A stretch of 64,000 nucleotides of DNA. It comes from Tetramitus jugosus (lineage: Eukaryota; Heterolobosea; Eutetramitea; Acrasida; Vahlkampfiidae). The notes under the pieces were generated by a model, which saw nothing but the letters and a program-made list of their open reading frames with translations, did not search any database and had not been told where the DNA came from. Shown here piece after piece: positions 63,742 to 64,000 of this stretch (position 1 is its first letter; every line of letters starts with the position of its first letter). The DNA lies in assembly GCA_937625935.1 (NCBI GenBank), contig OW569361.1, positions 186,001 to 250,000 of the forward strand. The letters are read 5' to 3'. A program made the position numbers and the translations under genes.

Positions 63742-64000
63742 CTAGTCCCTAAACTTGATTACAAATGACTTGAGGTTAGTTATGTCACTACCTCCAAAGA
63801 AGCGGAATCCTCGTATTTTTTCAGTACCAGTGAATGATGCAGTTCCAATCAGTTGATTGGTGCGTTTTTTAAAGAATGCGACTGATGTTCCTGAGGCATT
63901 GGGCCCAGAACCTGAGAATCCTTTCACTCCTTGTCCAGCGTGATCTGCTTTTACAAAGTAAACTTGGTTAGTTCCTGGTGCACTAGAGTTGGATTGAAGA
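63742..64000 (-). CDS. 3' end of an unknown gene (runs off right edge)
   Basis: The last 85 full codons before a TAG are visible; the frame is open to the window edge. The peptide is rich in Gly, Ser, Phe and alternating hydrophobic residues (QVYFVKADHAGQGVKGFSGSG, TSVAFFKKRTNQLIGTASFTG, FRFFGGSDITNLKSFVIKF), suggesting beta strands. No family recognised. No start is in the window. Confidence 0.5.
   Translation of the reverse strand, partial: LQSNSSAPGTNQVYFVKADHAGQGVKGFSGSGPNASGTSVAFFKKRTNQLIGTASFTGTEKIRGFRFFGGSDITNLKSFVIKFRD

Noticed and set aside
1..64000. CRISPR arrays, bacterial operons, phage or viral genes
   Set aside because: No regularly spaced repeats, no Shine-Dalgarno organisation and no viral hallmark proteins were seen; genes have spliceosomal introns and eukaryotic families.

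Overview
This is a 64 kb piece of a nuclear genome from a free-living protist. It is gene-dense, with about one gene per 2 kb on both strands. It has few, short GT-AG introns (about 58-137 nt), moderately AT-rich DNA, A-rich start contexts and AATAAA signals at or inside stop codons. The gene families (Sec7/BIG Arf-GEF, HOPS VPS18, Ragulator LAMTOR2, CYRI, several RhoGEF/PH proteins, RCC1-BTB, INCENP, NAT10) and many Asn/Gln/Ser/His runs fit an amoeboflagellate such as Naegleria (Heterolobosea). That assignment is inference; no rRNA or organelle marker is present.

Layout. 1-6.6 kb: a BIG/Sec7 Arf-GEF running off the left edge, and a secreted GH18-like protein. 6.6-12 kb: the most unusual region. 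One intact copy, one frameshifted copy and one badly decayed copy of an unrecognised nuclear-type protein lie in tandem, with two long, almost perfect inverted repeats (9093-9260 and 11702-11906). 12-16.9 kb: a membrane-anchored histidine acid phosphatase whose 3' coding end overlaps a convergent gene, a glycine-zipper protein and an F-box/LRR protein. 16.9-21.1 kb: VPS18 head-to-head with LAMTOR2, two late-endosome/lysosome proteins sharing a 164 bp gap. 21.3-28.4 kb: a small membrane protein, CYRI (Rac1 regulator), RRP36, an RluA-type pseudouridine synthase, a WD40 coiled-coil protein and MTHFS. 28.6-36.6 kb: two tandem coiled-coil paralogues, another coiled-coil protein, a B-box/filamin/NHL protein, a PfkB-type kinase and a two-TM protein.

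37.6-60.3 kb: a run rich in cytoskeletal and cell-division genes. It holds a RhoGEF, a kinesin with a C-terminal PH-like domain, an RCC1 protein with two BTB domains, another PH-like protein, the NAT10 rRNA/tRNA acetyltransferase, an SH3-DH-PH-coiled-coil protein, INCENP and the V-ATPase assembly factor CCDC115/VMA22. 60.4-64 kb: an RNase III-like protein with a dsRBD-like end (possibly mitoribosomal mL44), a two-TM protein, gene debris and the 3' end of an unknown gene.

Intron borders were deduced by restoring conserved family sequence across in-phase GT-AG junctions. VPS18 (4 exons), the kinesin (4), the SH3-DH-PH protein (5), NAT10, CCDC115, the RhoGEF, the Arf-GEF and the mL44-like gene (2 each) all close without frame conflict. 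Several open frames begin at TTG or GTG; in those cases I chose the first suitable ATG.
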